Assembly: GCF_013087515.1 (NCBI RefSeq)
Contig: NZ_JABFCN010000048.1
Location: 408,771-472,770 of the forward strand
Direction: 5' to 3'
DNA from: Rhizobium sophorae
Lineage (GTDB): Bacteria; Pseudomonadota; Alphaproteobacteria; Rhizobiales; Rhizobiaceae
DNA length: 64,000 bases
The position numbers and the translations under genes were made by a program. Of this stretch, positions 60,042 through 64,000 are shown piece by piece. Each line of letters opens with the position of its first letter. The stretch's first letter is position 1. A model generated the notes under the pieces. It saw nothing but the letters and a program-made list of their open reading frames with translations, ran no database searches and was not told the DNA's origin.

Positions 60042-61352
60042 ATGGCAATGCTGAACGTTTTGAAACACCGCGACGTATCGCGCCGCTCACTGCTGTCAGG
60101 CTTTGCCGCGGCCGGCATAACCGCCGTTCTCCTTCCGCGCACGTCCAACGCCGCTGATGTTGTCGGCGCCGCGTCCGAGGAGGTTCGACCGTTCAAGGTT
60201 GAGGTCTCCGAGGCGGCGCTTGCAGACCTCAGGCGGCGTCTTGCCGAGACCCGATGGCCCGACGGCGAAACCGTCATGGATCGTTCGCAGGGGGCGCAGC
60301 CCGACAGGCTGAAGGAGCTGGCGCGCTACTGGCAGTCGTCCTATGACTGGCGGAAGGCAGAGAGCAGGCTGAACAGTTTTCCGCAGTTTCTCACCAATAT
60401 CGATGGACTGGACATCCATTTCATCCATGTCCGTTCCCGTCATGAAAACGCGCTGCCGTTGATCATGACCCACGGCTGGCCAGGTTCGGTCTTCGAGCTG
60501 CTTGATGTCATCGGGCCGCTGACGGATCCGACGGCGCATGGCGGCACGGCTGATGATGCCTTCCACCTGGTAATCCCGTCGATTCCAGGCTTCGGTTTCT
60601 CCGGGAAACCTCCAGCAACAGGTTGGAACCCCCAGCGTATAGCGGCTGCCTGGGACGTGCTGATGAAGCGACTGGACTATGACCGCTATGTCTCGCAAGG
60701 TGGCGACTGGGGCGCGATCATCAGCGACGCCTTGGGTCGCCAGGCGCCCGATGGGCTGCTCGCAATCCACGTCAACAGGGTCGAGCGTGCCACGACCTTC
60801 CCAGCGGACGCAGCCCAGGCTCTTAAAAATGGAGGGCCGGCTCCCGACAGCTTGTCTCAGGACGAGAAGGTCGTCTTCGAAGAGGCCCGGGACTTCCTCA
60901 ACAACGGCTTCGGCTACGCGGCGATTATGAGCACGCGGCCGGAGACAGTCGGCTACGGCATTGCGGATTCTCCGGTCGGCCTGGCCGCCTGGCTCTACGA
61001 CAAGATCGCCGACTGGGTGTATACACGCGGCGATCCCGAACAGGCTCTTGGCAAGGATGCCATCCTCGACAACATCACACTGTACTGGCTGACGAATACC
61101 GGCCCCTCGAGTGGCCGGATCTATTGGGAAAACGTCATGTCGGGCGCGAAGCTTACGGAAGTCAAAGTCCCGGTCGCCGTCACAGTGTTTCCCGGAGAGG
61201 TCTACAAGCCGCCAAAACACTGGCTGTCCAAGGCCTATCCGAAGCTCATCTACTACAACCGCGCCTCCAAGGGCGGTCACTTCGCTGCCTGGGAGGAGCC
61301 GGAACTCTTCAGTCAAGAGATCCGGGACGCCTTCAGAAGCTTGCGGTCTTAA
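60042..61352 (+). CDS. Tat-exported epoxide hydrolase (EHN domain)
   Basis: 436 residues. Twin-arginine signal SRRSLLSGFAAAGITAVLLP (residues 11-30), then the EHN domain (VRPFKVEVSEAALADLRRRL, TRWPDGE) and the hydrolase core: THGWPGSVFE, QGGDWGAIIS (Asp nucleophile), GGHFAAWEEPE (His). The ATG at 60042 has AAAGGACAC upstream. Converts epoxides to diols in the family; here it would work in the periplasm. Confidence 0.9.
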   Translation: MAMLNVLKHRDVSRRSLLSGFAAAGITAVLLPRTSNAADVVGAASEEVRPFKVEVSEAALADLRRRLAETRWPDGETVMDRSQGAQPDRLKELARYWQSSYDWRKAESRLNSFPQFLTNIDGLDIHFIHVRSRHENALPLIMTHGWPGSVFELLDVIGPLTDPTAHGGTADDAFHLVIPSIPGFGFSGKPPATGWNPQRIAAAWDVLMKRLDYDRYVSQGGDWGAIISDALGRQAPDGLLAIHVNRVERATTFPADAAQALKNGGPAPDSLSQDEKVVFEEARDFLNNGFGYAAIMSTRPETVGYGIADSPVGLAAWLYDKIADWVYTRGDPEQALGKDAILDNITLYWLTNTGPSSGRIYWENVMSGAKLTEVKVPVAVTVFPGEVYKPPKHWLSKAYPKLIYYNRASKGGHFAAWEEPELFSQEIRDAFRSLRS

Positions 61353-61490
61353 TACCGTCTAGCCCTTGGTTCGCAGTCTGCGTCCGCCAGACGGGTTGGT
61401 CGATTGACGTTGGTCGTGCAACGCTGCACAAAGTCCGAAGTTTCGACCAACCCAGCACAGCGACGACAACGTCGCGGGGACCACGGCTAC

Positions 61491-63641
61491 ATGCGCATCA
61501 ACGACGACCGTCATCCCCTCCGCAGAGTGTCCACATTCCTGACGGTGCTATTTTCAACGCTTCTGCTCGCGAGCGCGAACCCCGTCTCGGCGGCTGAGCC
61601 GACCAATTCCTCGGGGCCGATCCGAGTTATTATCGAATTGCCGAATGATGATTCCGGACGAGCGCTGGTCAATCGGATCGTCCCCGGCAATCAGGAACCG
61701 GCGCAGCCGGTAGCAGTCTCGCAAGAGGCGGCACAGACGTCGATTGCCACGTCACTACAGGAATTGCGCCAGAGGTTGCTCACACTCGTCGATGCCGTTC
61801 CGACGCTTCCCGGGCAGATACAGTCGGCGATCCGGGTCTTCCAAACGGATGATCGTATCGAACCTGTCGGCCTGATCTTGGCGGTCATACTCTTCGTCGC
61901 AGGCGGGTTCGTTGCGCAGCGCCTTGCCTGGTGGTCAGGGCGAGGGCTGCTCCATTTTGTGCTGAACGCGCCCGCCGACACGGTCCGGCAGCGGATCAAG
62001 CTCCACGCCGCCCGGCTTTCAATGGGTCTCCTCGCTTTGGTCGGCTACCTGGTCGGAAGCCTCGGCGCGTTTATCCTCTTTCCGTGGCCTGCCGTGTTTC
62101 GCGATATCGCGCTCATCCTGCTATCGGCCGCGCTCATGGTGCGCCTTGGCGTGCTCGTGGGCCGTATTGTTATCGCGCCAGGCGCTCGTCTGCCGCATAT
62201 GCGGCTTCTGACGCTCATCACCCCGCTTGCCTGGTTCTGGTACTATTGGCTCCTCGGAATCGTCGCAGTGCTGGCGGCTGGCTGGGCTACCATTGAAGTG
62301 ATCAGGACGATCGGGGCTTCACCGATCTTGGTCGACCTCTTTACTGCAGCATGGCTTGGTGTCGTTTCAATCGCTCTGATCGTTATGATCTGGCTGCGGC
62401 ACTTTCGTTCTGACGGGCCGCCGGTGAGCCGGCTGGTCTGTGTCGGCTTCAGCGCGAGCATCCTGCTATCGTGGCTGTTATGGGTGTCCGGTCTCCACGG
62501 GGCATTCTGGACGGTGATGATCATTACGCTTCTGCCTCTTACCGTTTCGGTGGCTCGTGATATTATTCGTCGCATTATTCAATCCGGGGAGGGGCAGGCG
62601 GTCGAAGATCCGGCCATCGTCGGATGGTCGGTTGTCATTATGCAAACGCTGCGGAACGGCCTCATTGTGGTCGCTGCGCTGCTCATTGCCCGCGCCTGGA
62701 ATGTCAATCTCAGTGACCTCGCCGCAGCCGAAACGGTGACCACGCGTTTGATCCGTGCCGGAATCCGCATTGTTATCGTGTTGCTGGTGACCGACGTTAT
62801 CTGGAAGCTCGCAAGCACGCTGATCGACAGTCAGATGGCGGTAGCGTCGCGAAGCGTGCAGGCGGGGCATCAGGACGGACCCGACGCGCGCCGGCGTCAG
62901 CGGTTGAATACCCTCCTTCCCATTCTTCGCAATGTACTCTTCGTGGCGATCGGCGCTGTCGGCTTCCTGATGATCCTGGATGCCATTGGCATTCAGATCG
63001 GACCGCTGCTGGCAGGCGCTGGCGTCGTCGGCATAGCCGTCGGCTTCGGTGCGCAAACACTCGTCAAGGACATTATCTCCGGCGTCTTTTATCTGTTTGA
63101 CGATGCCTTTCGCATCGGCGAATACATCCAGGCGGCGAAATATAAAGGCACAGTCGAAGGTTTCTCACTGCGATCGATCCGCTTGCGCCATCATCGCGGT
63201 CCGGTCACCATCGTTCCCTTCGGCGAACTCGGCGCTGTGCAAAATCTCAGCCGCGACTGGGTCATCGACATCATTACGCTCACCCTGAATTATGACAGCG
63301 ACCTTGAGGAGGTCCGCAAGACCATCAAGCGCATCGGCGTTGAGCTTCTGGAGGATGCTGAACTCGGGCCCAACATCATCGAGCCCTTGAAAATGCAGGG
63401 GATCGAGCAGATGGCAGATTACGGCGTGCAGATTCGGCTGAAATTCATGGCGAAACCCGGCGAACAGTTCGGCGTTCGCCGAAAGGCGCTCGCCATGCTC
63501 AAGAAGACATTCGCGGAAAAAGGCATCCAGTTTGCAACGCCGACGGTTCATGTTTCCGGCGGCCCCGCCGATGCAGCAGCAACCGCTGCCGCCTCAGAGC
63601 TGCAAAGGCCACCAAAGGTCATCTCAACACTTGAGGAATAG
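61491..63641 (+). CDS. large MscS-family mechanosensitive ion channel
   Basis: 716 residues. Signal peptide (ending VSAAEP), a periplasmic domain, about 8-10 membrane helices, and the MscS core at about 500-690: GPLLAGAGVVGIAVGFGAQT is TM3 with the Gly/Ala pore pattern, then VKDIISGVFYLFDDAFRIGE and the beta domain (VTIVPFGELGAVQNLSRDW). Opens under membrane tension to release solutes. ATG 61491 starts the signal peptide; a TTG at 61404 is less likely. Confidence 0.92.
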   Translation: MRINDDRHPLRRVSTFLTVLFSTLLLASANPVSAAEPTNSSGPIRVIIELPNDDSGRALVNRIVPGNQEPAQPVAVSQEAAQTSIATSLQELRQRLLTLVDAVPTLPGQIQSAIRVFQTDDRIEPVGLILAVILFVAGGFVAQRLAWWSGRGLLHFVLNAPADTVRQRIKLHAARLSMGLLALVGYLVGSLGAFILFPWPAVFRDIALILLSAALMVRLGVLVGRIVIAPGARLPHMRLLTLITPLAWFWYYWLLGIVAVLAAGWATIEVIRTIGASPILVDLFTAAWLGVVSIALIVMIWLRHFRSDGPPVSRLVCVGFSASILLSWLLWVSGLHGAFWTVMIITLLPLTVSVARDIIRRIIQSGEGQAVEDPAIVGWSVVIMQTLRNGLIVVAALLIARAWNVNLSDLAAAETVTTRLIRAGIRIVIVLLVTDVIWKLASTLIDSQMAVASRSVQAGHQDGPDARRRQRLNTLLPILRNVLFVAIGAVGFLMILDAIGIQIGPLLAGAGVVGIAVGFGAQTLVKDIISGVFYLFDDAFRIGEYIQAAKYKGTVEGFSLRSIRLRHHRGPVTIVPFGELGAVQNLSRDWVIDIITLTLNYDSDLEEVRKTIKRIGVELLEDAELGPNIIEPLKMQGIEQMADYGVQIRLKFMAKPGEQFGVRRKALAMLKKTFAEKGIQFATPTVHVSGGPADAAATAAASELQRPPKVISTLEE

Positions 63642-63942
63642 CAACGGCGAGCGGACAGGCGAGCTTTCCGTCGGATCCCGTCAAAGCAACACTCTGACCC
63701 GGACGTAGTCGCCAAGCGCGCGTCGTCCGGGACACGAGTTTCAAGAGAGTCTGTTGGCTGGGATCAGCTGTTCTATGAGGGCCCGTCCGCAGGTGACTCG
63801 TCGATGTGCTGGATCGTCTAGGCGCAAATTCGAGCGGGCCGATTTTAAAAGGAATGGGCCTATGAGATGAATGACGAAGGTATGCCATTGTAATCAAACA
63901 GCATCCTCCTGTTCCATAATCTATCTTATGCGATATATGCAT
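63642..63942. other. 301-base intergenic region after mscS
   Basis: No gene supported; a minus-strand frame of 107 codons is unconvincing (no ribosome site, low-quality composition). The right end is AT-rich (63890-63942). Confidence 0.6.
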
Positions 63943-64000
63943 TGTAGGGGCTATTTAGTAATGCGACAGTTGGGCCAGTTAGAGATGCGACACTCTCGCC
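63943..64000. mobile_element. probable end of an insertion sequence (IS21-like), cut by window edge
   Basis: Begins TGTAGGGGCTATTTAGTA and contains two copies of ATGCGACA (63961-63968 and 63985-63992), 24 bases apart. Multiple short terminal repeats beginning with TGT are typical of IS21-family ends. The transposase would lie beyond the window. Identified from memory of the pattern, not by search. Confidence 0.5.

Overview
This window reads as chromosomal DNA of an alphaproteobacterium of the Rhizobium (R. leguminosarum / R. etli) type. The basis is GC-rich coding sequence, rhizobial gene neighbourhoods (ppiD-trpD-trpC-moaC-moeA; rlpA-dacF-tmk-holB-metG-tatD), and pieces of mosaic palindromic repeats that I recognise from rhizobial intergenic regions. 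The genus call is inference from memory; no search was run. There is no rRNA, CRISPR array or prophage. One tRNA (Ser, UGA) lies at 36.7-36.8 kb, and the last 58 bases look like the end of an insertion sequence.

Layout. 0-6.6 kb: parE (cut by the left edge), an exported hydrolase, then tpiA, secG and pyrG, and an SRPBCC protein. 6.6-9 kb: two divergent citrate-synthase-family genes; one is fused to an N-terminal DNA-binding domain and the gap holds two palindromes exactly 20 bp apart. 9.1-14.1 kb: a FecR-like protein plus CHASE2-cyclase pair, a DEAD-box RNA helicase and a GNAT acetyltransferase. 14.1-21 kb: an accessory redox island with an SDR, an Old-Yellow-Enzyme flavoprotein, a divergent LysR regulator, a Tat-exported molybdenum hydroxylase (two subunits) and a periplasmic cytochrome c. 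A conserved motif occurs three times here, once in front of each redox transcription unit. 21.4-27.6 kb: a methyltransferase, then the opposite-strand cluster ppiD-trpD-trpC-moaC-moeA.

27.7-36.6 kb: many tiny membrane or secreted proteins (several found by translating the minus strand directly), two transglutaminase-like proteins separated by a direct-repeat array, a PhnA-domain protein, a LysR/MFS efflux pair and a BKACE-type enzyme. 36.7-39.7 kb: tRNA-Ser, a frameshifted diguanylate cyclase and small hypothetical genes. 40-49 kb: a cell-envelope/replication run (rlpA, a dacF-like gene with unusual motifs, tmk, holB), then metG, tatD, a metallo-beta-lactamase-fold hydrolase, and TauE and TerC membrane proteins. 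49.3-53.6 kb: stress-related proteins (YflT-like, UspA, MgtC/DUF4010, PAS). 53.9-56.4 kb: the 5-oxoprolinase genes pxpA-pxpB-pxpC, interrupted by a tiny internally deleted DUF1330 gene. 56.5-63.6 kb: a DUF599 protein, LysR, two epoxide-hydrolase-fold enzymes, a VOC protein preceded by a pair of inverted operator-like sites, and a large MscS-type channel.

The most interesting signals are the three-copy motif that ties the 14-21 kb redox genes into one probable LysR regulon, the HTH-citrate synthase fusion with its putative operator, the dacF-like protein lacking two canonical catalytic-motif residues, and the operator/repeat arrays at 30.7 and 59.3 kb.
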